Positions 1-12,569 are shown, numbered from the stretch's first letter. The stretch is DNA of 64,000 nt from Kappaphycus alvarezii (GCA_002205965.3 NADL03000024.1:310001-374000), one strand, 5' to 3'. A program made the numbers and translations. The notes: generated by a model from the sequence alone, not told the origin.

Positions 1-692
1 AGCCACGTCCCTCCCTACGGTTTACGATGCATTGCACAGCCCGCTAAGACCTTCGGACATCTTCGACCGCATACCCGCAACCTGCATGCACAGCCTCGCC
101 ATATTACTCATACGGCTTTTCCGCGCTGCGGCAAACGCACGGAATGCAGATGCAGTCCACGCCACCCTCCTCCGATACACCTTCTTCCCACTGCAGTTCT
201 GCGACGCTTAATGCGTGGGGAAACCGGATGGCGGTCTCAAATAGGGCAAAGCTAAGGACTGCGCGAACGCATCCGCCGTGCCAACGCTGGCGAATGGAAT
301 GAACTTTGTGGACAGAAGCAATTCAAGCCCACAAGACCAGAGAAGAGAGAATCGTTAGGCGTCGCCGCCAGCAGACTGACAGTAAGCACGACCCGAAGTT
401 TCGCCGAGCATCCCACTTGGCAGCAGACGCACAATACGGACGTGCGATGCGCACGCTACATCAGTCGCGCATCGCCGACGTGCGAGACCCGCAGGTTATA
501 GAACGTCTGCAAGAACTGCACCCAGCACCGCAGTCTCCGGTGACAGCTATCCAAGCGAGAGACCTTCCGCTCCCGATGGACATCACTGAAGAAGCGGTTC
601 TGCGCGCTGTCCGACGCCTTAACCCAAGCTCCTCGCCGGCCCGGACAGAATGTCCCCGCGGCTCCTTCGTTTGCTGGCCAACACAACCGTGA
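1..692 (+). pseudogene. N-terminal region of non-LTR element protein (copy A)
   Basis: From base 1 an open frame reads through a helical segment to about 210 and then stops. The frame continued by the ORF at 306-692 carries segments such as RAMRTLHQSRIAD and RLQELHP. These resemble the helical region just before the RT in this protein family. At about 640-650 the frame jumps to that of the RT. The first 300 bases hold no other gene that I can see. The true start lies before the window. Confidence 0.6.
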
Positions 693-1573
693 GTCCCGAA
701 GCAGGAGTGACAGGCATCTCGGTGCTAACTGCTGTAGTGACGAGATTAGCACATGGGGACCTTCCAGACGACACAATTCCTTTGATCTCCTCTGCGACGC
801 TGCTGCCCATCCAACCTCGGCCAGGTAAGATTCGCCCCATTGCCATTGGGACGGCCCTGAGGAGACTTGTAACAAAGGTGCTTCTACCACAAGCACTGGA
901 AGACACGAGAGAATATCTTACACCCCTGCAGGTGGCCAATGGCGTGCCCTGCGGACTGGATTCCATTGTGCACGATGCACGGAGATTGGTACAGTGCCAG
1001 GGCAACAAGGAAGAGTACGCACTAGTGTCCGTGGATGCACATAATGCCTTCAATCGGCTCTCCAGACAGCGCATGATAAACTTGCTGCCGACCAAGGTAC
1101 CATCGCTATGTCGTTTTCTGAATATGGTGTACGCTCGCAACAAGCCTTCGCTAATTCTGCCTGTGGCGTCTGCACATGACATCCCTAGCCAAGAAGGGAT
1201 GCAACAAGGGGACCCGGCAAGTATGCTCATGTTCTCCCTTGTAGTGCATCCATTAGCAACAGAAATTGCCGGGCGAACTCAGCTCAGTCTACACAGATGG
1301 TATGCCGATGACTGCACCCTCATAGGCACTCATACGGAGCTCGACAAAGCAACCCAGATCCTCAGTGCCAGGGGACCCGATCACGGATTGCATTTGAACC
1401 CGGAGAAAACAGGTCTCTTCTGGCCGCGCCAGCCTGACAACCGTACATCGCCACTATTGCACCGCTTCCCTAGAGATAACTTTTCCACTGAAGGCATCGA
1501 CCTCCTCGGCGCCCCGATTGGAACGCCCCAATTCATGGAAAACTTTCTCACTGAGAAAAATCAGCGGCTGTAA
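650..1573 (+). pseudogene. Reverse transcriptase domain of non-LTR element (copy A)
   Basis: This 307-residue open frame contains the ordered RT motifs: PGKIRPIAIG, VDAHNAFNRLS (first catalytic Asp), EGMQQGDPASMLMF, and WYADDCTLIG (the YxDD box, here YADD). A LLGAPIGTP motif follows near the end. The RT copies element RNA into DNA at the target site. The catalytic aspartates are present. The frame ends at 1,573 by a shift, and the protein continues in the overlapping frame 1,518-1,895 (LPLRYGGHGFTP). It has no separate start, because the domain is internal to a larger protein. Confidence 0.9.
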
Positions 1574-1767
1574 GAACACTTTATCGCTGATCGACGGTAT
1601 CGGAGACGCTCGTACTCGGTTTCATCTTCACCGAGTATGTGCCTCGGCATGCAAGCTTCAACATGTGGTGAAGCTAACGCCGCCGGATGTGTCCACTGCC
1701 ATTGCAATGAGATTTGATGAAGAACAGTTGGAATTCTACTCGCGCTCCAATAATGTGCCGATGACCG

Positions 1768-2945
1768 GTGCAGTTCGACAGCAGGTATCCTTACCTCTGC
1801 GATATGGCGGCCATGGCTTCACACCTGTTGCGACGCTCAATATCGCAGCGTATGCGGCGAGCATTATTGAAGCCGAGCAACTGCGATGGCCCTGACGAGC
1901 CCGATGCGTTAGAACACCGTGAGTATAGGTACGCGGAAGCGGATGGACACCTTCGGGACTTTGTACGACAGCTCCAAGCATCCTTTCCGAACGAACAAGG
2001 CAGTCTTCCAGAAGCACTGACAGCGGCCAGCCTTGCTGCCAAGCCCGATAATCCACACAAGTTCTATATATCGGTGGTGCGAGTCGGCAGCAAAGTCCTT
2101 CTGGAAGGATGATGAATGGGCGAGATTCCCCAACCCCGCAACGCACTCGGAAGAAGATATTCGGCGAAGGATTCGCCGCCAAGCATACATGGGGACGCCT
2201 GCAGCAGCGTTCCTGACTGCGCATCCGTCTGCGGTCAACCGAACGTACGACGAGATGTGGACAGTAATGCTCCGTCGCCATCTGGGAGTGCCCGTATTTG
2301 ATGACACTGCTCCGCTGCGGTGCGCGGAGTGCCACAGGCCCATGGACGCTCTAGGAGACCATGCAGCAGACTTATGCAACAAAGGTCTCGGATGGACCAA
2401 CGTCACACAGCGGTGGTAAAGGTACTTGGCCGAGAGCTGTTCAAGGCAGCAGGAGTCAGCGTTCAATACGAAGTGAAGTACCTACTTCCTGGACTGAACG
2501 CGCGACCCGCGCACATTCTGGTGTACCCAAGGTCTGATGCAACAAACACCCAGTCCCCTCTCCCAGTGGCGTATGACGTGACTGTATCACCCCGTTCCAA
2601 GAGAGCTATAAGTCAATGGCAGCACGAGAAGCGCGAGCTGTTGCAAACGCAGCAGGAAAGCGGAAGAAGAGAGACTTAGCTACGAAAGTGGCAGCGATTC
2701 CAGGCGAGGCAATGCGGGACGATCAAGGCTAGGATGGGATTTTGTACCACTAGCCTTCGACTCGTTAGGAACACCCTCTTTAGAAACATCCAAGGTTATA
2801 GAGACATACACGGCAGCAGTAGCTTCTCGTAGGGGATGCTCGACTGGGGGAGTGAAGACTCGCCTGTATCAGAAGCTTAGCTACTCAATCTGGTCAACAT
2901 GTGCAGCATCCGTAATTTGTCGCGCACCGCAACACGCAGAGCTTA
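1768..2945 (+). pseudogene. Zinc finger plus restriction-like nuclease region of non-LTR element (copy A)
   Basis: After the RT the coding trace passes through several frames. At about 2,320-2,400 it reads CAECHRPMDALGDHAADLC, a C-x2-C-x8-H-x4-C-type finger followed by a Gly/His segment. Next comes RPAHILV and then VAYDVTVSP, which match the RP-(A/S)-D-I ... D-V-T pattern of the nuclease-like core in this family. The conserved Asp of the first motif is His here. In another frame the tail (about 2,730-2,945) reads GWDFVPLAFDSLGTPS and continues to the stop. At least four frame changes show that this copy is dead as sequenced. Confidence 0.75.
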
Positions 2946-2976
2946 GTCACCCAATTCCAACTTAATTTTAAATACT

Positions 2977-3465
2977 TTGCAACGTTGTACTGTACGACCA
3001 CAGCAGAAAAAAGGTTCTGAACGAACAAGCAGTCCATATAAACGGGGCGAGGAAAGGAAAAAGAGAACCCCTGTTCGATGCGGTCACCGCCATTTTAAAA
3101 AATTTCCCCAGCAGGCGCGCAACATAGTACTCTTACGGAGACTATCTTCCTCTGAGGCAAAATTCGTCGCTTATGACGGCAATAAAGACGTCAAGAAGTT
3201 CGTCTTCTGTGAAACTGTTGGTATGGCCGGAAAATTTGATTAGATTAGGAGAAGCTTCATCTATCCCCGGGCATCTAGACGCCCCCCGTTTGAGGTATAC
3301 TATGATTCTTTAACAGCTCGGGGAGAGTTGATCGAAGATACCAAGGGCTACGACGTTGCAAAGGAGAAGATTTTCGAACATTTCGCTGAGGAAGAAGTCT
3401 TTCAGAGCATCATCCGTCAAGCACTAGAAATCGCCTCTAGACTGAAGAAATACAGCGGTCCTTGA
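2977..3465 (+). pseudogene. Gag remnant of element E
   Basis: The first part (2,977-3,243) is an open frame of 88 residues rich in Lys and Arg. In another frame, 3,276-3,465 reads FEVYYDSLTARGELIEDT and then KGYDVAKEKIFEHF. This matches the Gag core seen in element B (YYE near 13,255, EKYDIVKKKLLAEF) and element C. The segment ends in a TGA at about 3,463. Gag forms the particle that packages element RNA. Identification rests on similarity to the other Gag copies in this window. Confidence 0.6.
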
Positions 3466-4620
3466 AGAATAGGTAACCAGTGTACAATAAGGATGATTTT
3501 GACAGTATCTGAAGCTTCAAGTTACTGAAAACTGTGAATATTGAAACGAAGCAGTTTCTATCGTTACCAGAACCAAATAAAACGCCGATTTAGTAAATTA
3601 TTTTAACCTCTTTCATGTTAATTTTATTTCAAACTACAGATCCCCGATACACATTGTGGAAGTACTGCCGGCAAGATTTTTAGCTGTTCCAATGCATGCT
3701 CAAGAAGAAATCGAGGACGTAAGGATACTCTGGCTGGAGATCAATATCCTCTGACTCCTATCGCCAATTAGAAGAAATTAAATACGGTAAAGTCCAAGTG
3801 CCATCTACATGAGCTCACAGAGGGAATACTACAGTATTTTGATCTAATTATCGCGAACTGGGTTGTGGAGTATCTATATGTGAGCAAAATTTGCACTGCG
3901 ATTTCCGTTGCCACCGTAAGCGTCTGGGCCATACATAGGTTACGTGCTAGAGTATGGCGAGTAACAGAGCTTTTAGGGCTTTTAAAAACCAAGATAAGGA
4001 AGGTAAAGTTAAAGTGGCCAACCAGGTCAATTTAAATCTTGAAATTCAGCCGGAAATCGATTCGACAGTCGGAGAGGTCGTTAAAGCGGCTAATAGAACT
4101 AATGAAGGAGAATTTGTGCCGAAATAGCATTTTTAAATAATTTCAAGGGGCTATTGATATGTCCTTTGTCGATATTAACCCGCAACAAGCACGGATTCCA
4201 CCTCTTGTTCCACCAGCAGCAGATTTTTGTGCCTCAAGTAGAAGAAAGAAGATAAAGAAGAACAAAAGAGGAATTAATAGCTTAGGTAATGTTCAATAGT
4301 ACATGTGAAAGTACGACGTAGTTGCAGAGCTAGAAAATGAAAACTGTGGGCTGAATCACGGTCAGCTTTTTCGTAAGGACGCTTAAGGAGGTACTCAGGT
4401 AATGAAAAGACTATTAGGGAAAAAGAATATTCATGTAGTGGCCTTTTAAATGATGAAAAGCCGCACGTTCGTCGACTGCTGCAGCTGAAGGCACACGGAA
4501 TGGGGATGCGAGCACTTTAGGGCTCGGAATCCGTACCGGATGCAATGTCTGCGGAGCTGTGCCGATGGCTGTATCTGTTTCCAAATACAAGTTGGAGAAA
4601 ATTAAGGTCTCAAATGGTGA

Positions 4621-4953
4621 TTGAGGCCCCTGTATTGGCTTCTTGCTCAAGATTACTACCTATTTTGGGAACTAAGTAGTCAAGCTGGAATATCTTCTCG
4701 TGAAGAATCACCATTTGGACTCATTATTGGCCTTCCGAATCTCTCAGCAGTTTGCACGAATCTAAATTTTGATGCCCGAATTGTGCGCCTTAACGTTGGC
4801 TCGAAGATAGCTATGCTGCCGTTGGAGACTGACACTAATTCCTCCGAAAAGCAGCTGATGAGCGGCGAAGATATTGGAACGCACATCGAATACTTCACTT
4901 ACGATAAAGATTCCGGTCATAAGTCTCCCATACTTCAGAAAAACTATTCCTAG
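4621..4953 (+). pseudogene. Protease C-terminal region of element E
   Basis: This 110-residue open frame contains FGLIIGLPNLSA, the flap-distal GLP motif of retroviral-type aspartic proteases. It ends with SGEDIGTHIEYFTYDKDSGH, which parallels the same position of element D. The catalytic DTG should lie upstream but is not recognisable. It is a fragment with no intact start. Confidence 0.55.
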
Positions 4954-5394
4954 CGATCCGAGAAGACATATACAGAAGCAGCGAAAACTTCAACCAATAA
5001 CTAGCCGGCAATTAAGCAGTCGCAGTCGAAGAAGAGGTTCATCAGAGCGAGCACATGGAGATAAAAAGAGCAAATAGATCCCAACGTGAACATATTTCTA
5101 AGGAAACAAAAGATAAGATAAATAAACCGCCCTATACTCTCATAGATATCGACAATATGCTCTACACTGGGATCATAGCAACCTATCTTCTGCTTGATTG
5201 CTTCCTGTTGTGATTTTTACGAGAAATTACTGTATGAACTGCTTTTTTTGTACAACCGCATGTTTAACGGTTAATTGAAGACAGACTGGTGGACTTTATC
5301 CAGTATGGAAGAAAAGTAAGATGAATTGAACGTAACATCAACCTTTAAAAACCTCTACCTCTTTGCAGGGTATTATGGAATTCTTATGAGCGAA

Positions 5395-5830
5395 TAACTG
5401 GAAGAGATTAAGACAATTGTCAGCAGCTTTGGCGCATTCAAATCCGATTTGATACCATTTGGCTTAATGAACGCGCCGTGTAAATTCCAGGAGTGATGGA
5501 CTATATCTTGGAAGGTACAAATTTTTCTCTAGTACACCTGGAAGACATCGCTGTGTTCTCGAGCTCGATGTTGAGCAGGTTCCTCACCTCAGCATCGTCT
5601 TCGAAGCTATCTGAAATGACGGAATAAAGTTGAGGATCACGAAGTGTGCCTTGGAGGTTTCTGCAATCAATCTCCTAGGCCATTTAGTCGATAAGGACTA
5701 AGTTCTTGTTGAAAAGGAGAAGATGAATGCTAACAAGTCTGCACCTACTCCAAAGGACACGAATGAGCTTCGAATCCTCCTAAGCTTGGCTGGTTCTTAT
5801 AGTTGCTTCATAAAAGATTCCGCAGGCATA
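5395..5830 (+). pseudogene. Reverse transcriptase remnant of element E
   Basis: In shifting frames this stretch reads LIPFGLMNAPCKFQ (RT motif before the catalytic box), then VHLEDIAVFSSS where Y-x-D-D should be, and then pieces matching the thumb and connection. The first position of the YxDD box is lost and the first Asp is Glu. Multiple stops make it non-functional. Orientation and order agree with element E. Confidence 0.65.
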
Positions 5831-8800
5831 TAATACGCTCTTTACTTTGCTCCTTTGTGTTCGCTATTTGGAGACTACGGCCAATATACGAAGTCTCCCT
5901 GTATTACACTTCCTAATGGATCATGTGCTGATTTTTCTCAATATAACATTCATTCTTTAAAGCTTTGATGTCAAAAAATTATTAATTACCTACAAATGAT
6001 CTCCAAAGACCTACGTAAGATACCGCAAAACAGTAAGCACTCTTTAAACAGCCGTTGAAGCCGCCTCTTTGGATGTCAAAGAACTCATTATGTATATCAC
6101 TCTTATGGCCTCCCTTTTCAAGAAAAACGCTCCCTAGTCAATCACTATGTAGTTTCTACTAAAGAAATCAACACAGGCTGAACTAAAAGAACGAAATGCT
6201 CGAAAAGAACTCGCAGCTAGAACAGGGAACTCTATACCTGGAGTTAGGTATGCGTACGCGGGCCTAGGAACGCAGAAGGTAACAAAGGCGAGTCTGGGGG
6301 GTGAGCACAGCCAAAAAGGAGTAAGAGAGAAAGGATTGGTTGGGGATCTTGGGGTACGTTCGACGCAATTTTCTGCTTTAAGTACTTTAAAATGCAAAAT
6401 ATAGATTAGATGATGATTTTGGTGGCTTTTAAATCTTTTTTAGAGTTTGCGTTACTAGAGAATTTATACTGTACCACGGAAAATTTTGTAACATGTCTCC
6501 AAAGTATGAATTACTACTGCATACGTTTCCATGGGGTTCGGCGCTCTCTTCCGGCTTACATTATCAATCACGTATGGGGTATCAGCGAAGGTAAGTATAA
6601 AGTTCTACGCACTGGTAAACTGATCATCATGAAGCAGAAATATTTGGCTACCGTTGCGACAATTAGACGAGAATGGAGACGCAAAAACGTCTTATACGCT
6701 ACCATGATGCACGATATTCCATATTACCTTCTTATTCAAACACACCGACCATTCAAAGAGGCTAGGTAGGACGTCCGACACCTGCATATTCGTAGCGTAT
6801 TAGTTTCATCAACTACGTTCAATATAAACTTTTCTTTTGACTCAAGGAAGTGCTTGCAGTATTATCGCTTCCGTTATCAATAAAAAACAGCGTAAGTGTA
6901 CTATTGCAGATGGGTATCGGGACTGGTCGCACGTAATCGATACACGTGACTTACTTTTACCACAAACTGTATTTTATTTAGACTTTCATATTATCTTACA
7001 TGCCAGATATATATGAAGTGCACGTTCTTAATGCTTTCATTGGCTCTTCGTGAGATAGTTTGGGATTTCATCCGTAGTTTCATGGCTGTTATGGGAAATC
7101 TATTTTATTTGCGGGAGGGGCTGATACAGCGCCAAATGCCGTTGCCAAACATGCGAAGGATGTTCCTTTAGATATTTTTTTTGGTTTCATCAATTGCTAC
7201 AGATTTATCTTTCGGGAGTGGTGGGAATAAAGCGGTTCACGTGCTTTTATGGGGAAAACTTTTCAATTACTGATTTATAACCATCTTCAGCCTCTTACCC
7301 TCCATCTCCGTAGTATCGTAGATGCGGTCGTTGACAAGATGCTAACGCTCTTTATCTTAATCCATCACTTGAGCACGATGGTTGCTCTTTCAAGTATCTC
7401 CGGTGCTTCTATGCACCGCGTTATCCTCCTCTGTAGCTCTGCTCTTTCCCATCTCTACTAGCCAAATCTCCTCCCCGGATGCCAGATAATTCTTGTAGAG
7501 TTCCGGTCGTTCGTCTCCCTCAATACTTTCCTCCCCTCCAAACTCATCTGTAACAAGGACGAAATCATATAGCAGAACCTTCATTTTGTCTCTTAATTCA
7601 GTAATAACATATGCAGCTGCATTTTATTTCAATGCCAAAGGGTTTGCGCTACTATTATTTTTAATCTACCCCTCAGCGTCTTCCATGCAGGGACATGGAC
7701 GTTGTACTGAGCACCTGACTGTGCAGGGATAAGAAAATTGAAATGGGTTCTTCTGAGCTGGCCTTTATCTCTCCATGCCGGTCAATATGAGCGTCTAATG
7801 ATATTAAATCATTCCAAAGAAGTATTTAGAATTCGGCGGAGAATCGAATGTGTTTCTTTTCGATCGCCAAAGACAGTTAGGGTGTTTTAGAATTGACGGA
7901 CTCAGTTTGGACTAGCAGCGGGGTATTTATACTTTTGAATGTTATCAATATGTGTATTAATGAATAGTACTGAAAGAGGCATAGGACGTAGCTGGCAGAG
8001 GGAAAAGAAGGGGGGAGGTAAATGTAGGAGATTCTGCCACCTTGAAATGGTGTCTAGGATAAAGCCTAAATTGCATCCCTCGTAGCATGGGCGCATCGAG
8101 GGTGTTTTATAAAGAGTAAAATTTACAATTTTACATACAGGGCATTGAAATGAATTATGGGATGTCTCGTAAAAAGAAAATATTCTTCATTTTCACACGT
8201 GTGGCCGATTTCTCCAAACAGTTCTTATTTTTTCGACTCACGACTTGTATTTATTCTCTCCATTTGAGATTTTAAGGTTCAATAAACTTCATTATTCATT
8301 CTTGATTCCTCAATTGATCTTCAATTTTGTTTATAATCTTTTAGATGCAGCCCTATTCATGCGAGCAAACTTATTTATTGATGAGTTTTGTTAACAAACC
8401 TGATCACATGGCTCATTATATTAGTATTACCTTAGTTTATGTGACGAATATGCCGAGTAGTACCAATATACCCAGTAATATCCAGCCAGTAGCCCTCAAA
8501 CCGCATGAGCACCGTAGAGAGGCACCAGTGCAACATAAGCACTGTAAGGAGACATCAGCGCAACTATTGTACTGTAATATAGCACCGACGCAACGCAAGA
8601 CAACAGATCCAATCAGACGAAGCCATTATGGATACCTGGCATACTCCTAGATACTTTCCAGGCAAGACCAATCAGCAAGTGCTTTGTGCTGTCTCGCCAA
8701 GTGAATCAATGGAACTCTGCCATGATGGGCAATACTGTCAGTCTCACCGTAATATTCTAGGTGAACTCTCAAAACCTTGTAGTATTACGCCCTAGGCCTG

Positions 8801-9239
8801 TTCTTCTAGTATACCTTTGAATTTAGTATTTTTTGCTTACCATTCATTGTCACTCTCGTTGAATGCTTCTCTATATAAACGATGATCAGAAGCTCCAGTC
8901 TGTTCACCGGAAGCTTCAACCATCAGTTTAACCATCGATTACCTCTTGTGCGCCCAAACTCACACAGTTTAAACCAAAAAAAGCCCCGGAAAAACGACAC
9001 GCGAAGATGAGCCTTGAATGGATAGAAAATATTCGTCGGGTACCGAAGACTAAAAAATACAAGGTAATTCAGTTTTTAGAAAGATCATTTTTTTTACTGT
9101 CATTCCCGTGCGATCATAGAGGGATCTTCCCTCTCATTTCTATTGAAGTCATACACGAAATAAGAAGCCCATATTAGCCCATAGCAGAAACTATGATTCG
9201 TATGTGCAACGAAATATACTGATCACGGCCACGATTTTC
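5831..9239. other. No gene recognised
   Basis: This AT-rich stretch holds only short open frames (up to 119 residues at 6,410-6,769) in which I recognise no domain. A frame on the minus strand at 7,390-7,584 is acidic and unknown. Around 8,500-8,600 a loosely repeated unit containing GCACTGTA/GCACCGTA recurs about three times. A TATATAAAC at about 8,872-8,880 could be a promoter or LTR-like signal, but nothing supports it further. Confidence 0.5.
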
Positions 9240-9289
9240 GAGTAAATTTTTGATATCTTTTGCGGGCTGGAACTCCGCCAATTTAAGCT

Positions 9290-9895
9290 TCATATGGTGC
9301 TTGGCGATGAAGCTTTAAATTCTCGAGACGTGCTCCGGATGCTCCTTTTAGGTTGGTGGAAAGAAAACCACAAAGTCGTCCAAATAACCGCGGGAGACGC
9401 CATAACTGCTAATACATGATCAATCATTCGTTGAAATGTTGATGGAGTATTCATGAATCCAAGCGGCATAATATCAAACTGGTAAGTGCAGAAACGACAA
9501 GAGGACGTTTCTTTTCTTTGCAAGACTCCTCAAGACGAACCTTCAATACCCGCTGAACAGGTTCATTGGTATAAACACCATAACCCCACAGAGTAAGTGA
9601 AAATATCCTCTATTCTCGGCAACAGCCAACGGTCACCCTTCATCTTTTGGATAATATTGCATTAATCGGCACAGAAACGAGTCTTACCGTCCTTCTTATT
9701 AGCGATTACAGCCGAAAAAGACCAAGCAGATGATGCGGGTTGAATTATTTCGGCTTCTAGCATATATTCTAGTTCTTCGCTGACGAATTGGTTCTGGTTC
9801 GGCAGTAGACGACGTCCCCTTTGATAAACTGTTTGTTTTTCAGTGACCTCAAAAGTATGTTCTGTCGGAACATTCCACGGGCGAAGATCAAACAA
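9290..9895 (-). pseudogene. Reverse transcriptase remnant of element F
   Basis: Two minus-strand open frames (9,662-9,895 and 9,290-9,523) carry the start of RT: EELEYMLEAEIIQPASSAWS, then KKDGKTRFCAD. The later part, FDIMPLGFMNTPSTFQRMID, is the motif before the catalytic box. The YxDD box is replaced by unrelated residues. The two frames are joined by a broken stretch around 9,600, so the enzyme is dead. Confidence 0.75.
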
Positions 9896-10392
9896 GGACT
9901 CAGCATAACATTGGCCAGAAATTAAAGTCTTAAACTGCTCCTTTTCAATGATCGGTAGGTGTTATAGATTATTGTTGAGCACCTTAGTAGTCGTGACAAT
10001 TTTAGATTCTTTCAACTGATGTTCCACATTTCCTTTAATTGTCAATACAAGTCATACGCCTTCGTTTTCCTCATCCCCCGATCCATGATGGCCGTCGTCT
10101 TCTAAAGGCACAACTGAAGACGATGAAGTGAAGTCATCACTATCTGTATCCTCTACTTCTTTCACAAGTTATTCCTCTGTCCAGCGGGCTAACTTGTGGA
10201 GCTAGTCGAGCACAGCGACCTTGCACTCATGCTTGAGGGTCACAGCTTTCGTTCCACAATCGAAAGTGGCCATTAATGATTCCATTTTCGGGTCACTGAT
10301 AAGAACGTCGAAGGTACATCCTTCCACAACGATAAATTACAAGCAAAAAAGGGTCCATCCAAAGATAATAGGGACATTATTCAGGATTTAAT

Positions 10393-10543
10393 TCACCTGA
10401 AATTTCACTCCCGTAGCGACAGTGATCATATAGTTGGCGATTTCGGGCTCTGCCGATAATTTTGCCGCAAATTCAGCGGAAACAAAGTCCGGTGTTGCTC
10501 CCGTATCGCACAATGCGCGCATCTTTGTCCCATAGACTTTCAC
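10393..10543 (-). pseudogene. Aspartic protease of element F
   Basis: The minus strand reads VKVYGTKMRALCDTGATPDF and then VSAEFAAKL. The catalytic D-T-G-A is intact. This fold cuts the Gag-Pol polyprotein. The frame has no start codon of its own, as expected for a polyprotein segment, and is broken further downstream. Equivalent motifs are DTGAV in element B and DTAAV in element C. Confidence 0.75.
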
Positions 10544-10614
10544 TTACACAAAATTTAAACAGCGCTTTCTGTCCTGTGCCTTCTTGTTAACGGCGCCCAC
10601 GACTCCTCCTCTAA

Positions 10615-10830
10615 TTAGCTCTTGAAGGAAAATTTGCGCGGTATATCGTCGCCACGCAGGACCTGGCCAAACGATAGAATGGTGCTAGCATTCGCCAGGA
10701 CATTGAGGAAATCGTAATTCGGTACGACCACCGAGAAGTCTCGACCCTCTCCAAAATTTTCTTTCCTTCCTTTTAGCCGTCTTCGACATAGTCTTCTTTC
10801 CTGATGCCTTTGTTCCTTTGCCGGGATCAT
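10615..10830 (-). pseudogene. Gag C-terminal region of element F
   Basis: The 71-residue frame ends with NASTILSFGQVLRGDDIPRK. It aligns with the segment before protease in element B (MNFGQLMRGDADEARKQ) and element C (MNFGQLLSGDAEEARKV). A basic KGRKEN segment precedes it, like the basic linker of the other copies. It is a fragment of the polyprotein. Confidence 0.6.
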
Positions 10831-11094
10831 TCTCCTTCCGAGATGCTACCGCTTCATGATGTGTTACCCAACCTCGGGGGTTCGACGGTCTGGCAGATTT
10901 AGGGCTAAGTATCGCCTCGATCGGAGCACCTTGCCCTCCACGAGCCAATTTACGGAGGTTTTCCCCCTTGAGTTACGTTTAACTACGATGACCGCCTCAG
11001 TGATCGAACCAATAACCACGGAGACGGGCCAATTGTCTTCCTCACACTCCGAACTCTCCTCGCCGGATCCTTTGATTGCAATAGAAATACTACC

Positions 11095-11292
11095 TCATGC
11101 GGACTCCTTCTTGCCGCGGCTCAAGCAATTGGCCTCCAAGTGCCCCTTCGTACCGCACTCTGAGCCCCTTATGTCGCGATGGGGATTGTATTGGCAACGG
11201 GTAGCCACGTGCCCCTGCTTGTGACAAAACGAGCAGACACGATCACTTTCAGCTGGAGCTGTCTTCCTAACTTCAAATAGCGCACCTCTCAT
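11095..11292 (-). pseudogene. Gag zinc knuckles of element F
   Basis: The frame holds CSFCHKQGHVATRC, a complete C-x2-C-x4-H-x4-C knuckle, followed by a second with the first Cys lost (SECGTKGHLEANC). Such knuckles bind the element's RNA in the Gag particle. Element C has the same pair at about 32,280-32,380, where it is the final Cys of the second knuckle that is lost. Confidence 0.8.
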
Positions 11293-11581
11293 CGATTCAT
11301 ACTGCTTTTCCGCTTCATGATCATTAGAGAGAGATCCTGAAAGGCGTTGACCATAATGCCCACTTTTTCCTCGACCTCCGGTACACGAGAATGAGTACGA
11401 GCAAGCAACCTTTGGGCCTTCTTCTCGACAGTGATGAGCAGGCCTTATGGCTCTATTTTATCTCCATGAACTAAACTAGAGCCGAATTATGTAGCGAAGC
11501 CAGCTTTCGGCGAAGAATGGGCGATTCTTTGCGCAGATTGAAACACCTTCTTTCCTTCATAAAAATCAGCGATATTATTTT

Positions 11582-12096
11582 TCATGGTCTTATAATCCCT
11601 CGGGCTGCCAGAGATGAAGTACTTGACTTGATCCGAATGTTCTGGGCCTTACGGAGGTGCCCAAACTTGGCTTTCTGGCTGAACATAGCCATAACGAAGA
11701 GATAATCTATCTTCCTAATCGATTCTGAGAGAATATTTGGCTCGCATTTAGCGTCCATTGCTTTCGTACAGCTCATTTTTGTCTCCAAACTTCTCAAATA
11801 TTGTTGCTTTGACCATAGAATAGTTCCTTTCGTCCGGCTGGAGATCACCGTTGTCATCCGTGAACATCTGAAAGAAGATATCAAACCCTTCGCCGTCAAT
11901 GTGCGACAGAAGGTCTAACGAGTTCTATTCTTCAGCCTTTCAGCGCATCGCGGAGTGTTCGAAGAAGAATAAAATTCTTTTCCCATCGGAGTCCCCATGG
12001 AAGACGTATATCGATGGGGCTGAGGTTACATCTCCTCCTCTCGACAAAAGTACCATGTTGAGGGCGCGAAGGGTTAATGGCATTCGCGCGCGATGA
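11582..12096 (-). pseudogene. Gag N-terminal and core remnant of element F
   Basis: On the minus strand, pieces read HIDGEGFDIFFQMF and then NYSMVKATIFEKFGD, equivalent to the Gag core of elements B to E. They sit in different frames separated by stops. An ATG near 12,050-12,096 may be the old start. Identification is by position and similarity to the other Gag copies. Confidence 0.5.
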
Positions 12097-12569
12097 CGCA
12101 GAGGGGTTGGACGTCGGAAATGCTGAAGAATGTTATGGAAGGTGAGGAGCGGAGGGGACCTGGTGCTGGAAGGAGGATGGACAAGGAGGTAGATTATTCG
12201 GCGCTTTTTCTGTCTTCTGTCACCCTAGGTAGCGTAGTATAGTCTCCTCAGGTTATCTCACCGCATTTACAGTAGGTAATAAATATTAAGATTTGACTGC
12301 AGTACAGTGCAACACCTCCCCAAGAATCCCTCGAAACTTATCGAAGCGCCACGTGTATGGGTGGAAGGTGCGGGAAGAATACTGTTTTTGTATAGGATTT
12401 ACACGTAAAATGCGGCCAAATATCCCGGCGAGGCACCTCCGAGGTGCACTTTGTAGTCGAGGTCCCAAGATGAATACTGGGGAGAATAAAAAAACTTGCG
12501 TTAGTCGGCCTTCAAGGGAAGGGGCCCAAGGCAGTGGGAACTTTGGTCCCATTATCTGGTACCACGACC

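Larger units (their letters stand above)
1..2945 (+). mobile_element. Non-LTR retrotransposon (restriction-like endonuclease type), copy A, 5' end outside window
   Basis: One long coding remnant runs from the window edge to about 2,945 and is spread over all three forward frames by single-base shifts. In order it holds an N-terminal helical region (1-690), a reverse transcriptase (650-1,570), a connecting region, a CCHC zinc finger near 2,330, a nuclease-like region to about 2,590, and a C-terminal tail to 2,945. The layout RT, zinc finger, nuclease is that of R2/NeSL/CRE-like elements. The clade assignment is inference. Further copies or 3' fragments of the same family occur at 12,570, 18,369, 34,228, 43,880, 60,128, 60,990 and 63,240. 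Confidence 0.85.
2977..5830 (+). mobile_element. Ty3/gypsy element E, heavily decayed
   Basis: Gag-like, protease-like and RT-like pieces lie in the usual order on the plus strand: 2,977-3,465, 4,621-4,953 and 5,395-5,830. The protease C-terminal piece aligns by eye with the equivalent part of element D (56,947-57,315 region), so both belong to the lineage shared by elements B, C, D and F. I could not find LTRs. The stretch 3,466-4,620 shows only broken frames and probably held the rest of gag. Confidence 0.65.
9240..12096 (-). mobile_element. Ty3/gypsy element F, heavily decayed
   Basis: Reading the minus strand from 12,096 downward gives Gag, CCHC knuckles, the Gag C-terminus, protease with DTGA, and RT, in correct order. 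It belongs to the same lineage as B, C, D and E (matching knuckle spacing and Gag C-terminal FGQ-LRGD motif). RNase H and integrase are missing or unrecognisable to the left of 9,240. No LTR pair was found. Confidence 0.75.

Noticed and set aside
456..1230. Minus-strand ORFs of 146 and 203 residues
   Set aside because: They are shadows of the plus-strand non-LTR protein, whose RT motifs are unmistakable.
8450..8600. CRISPR-like repeat
   Set aside because: The repeated GCAC-GTA units are degenerate, of unequal spacing and only about three in number; the context is eukaryotic.
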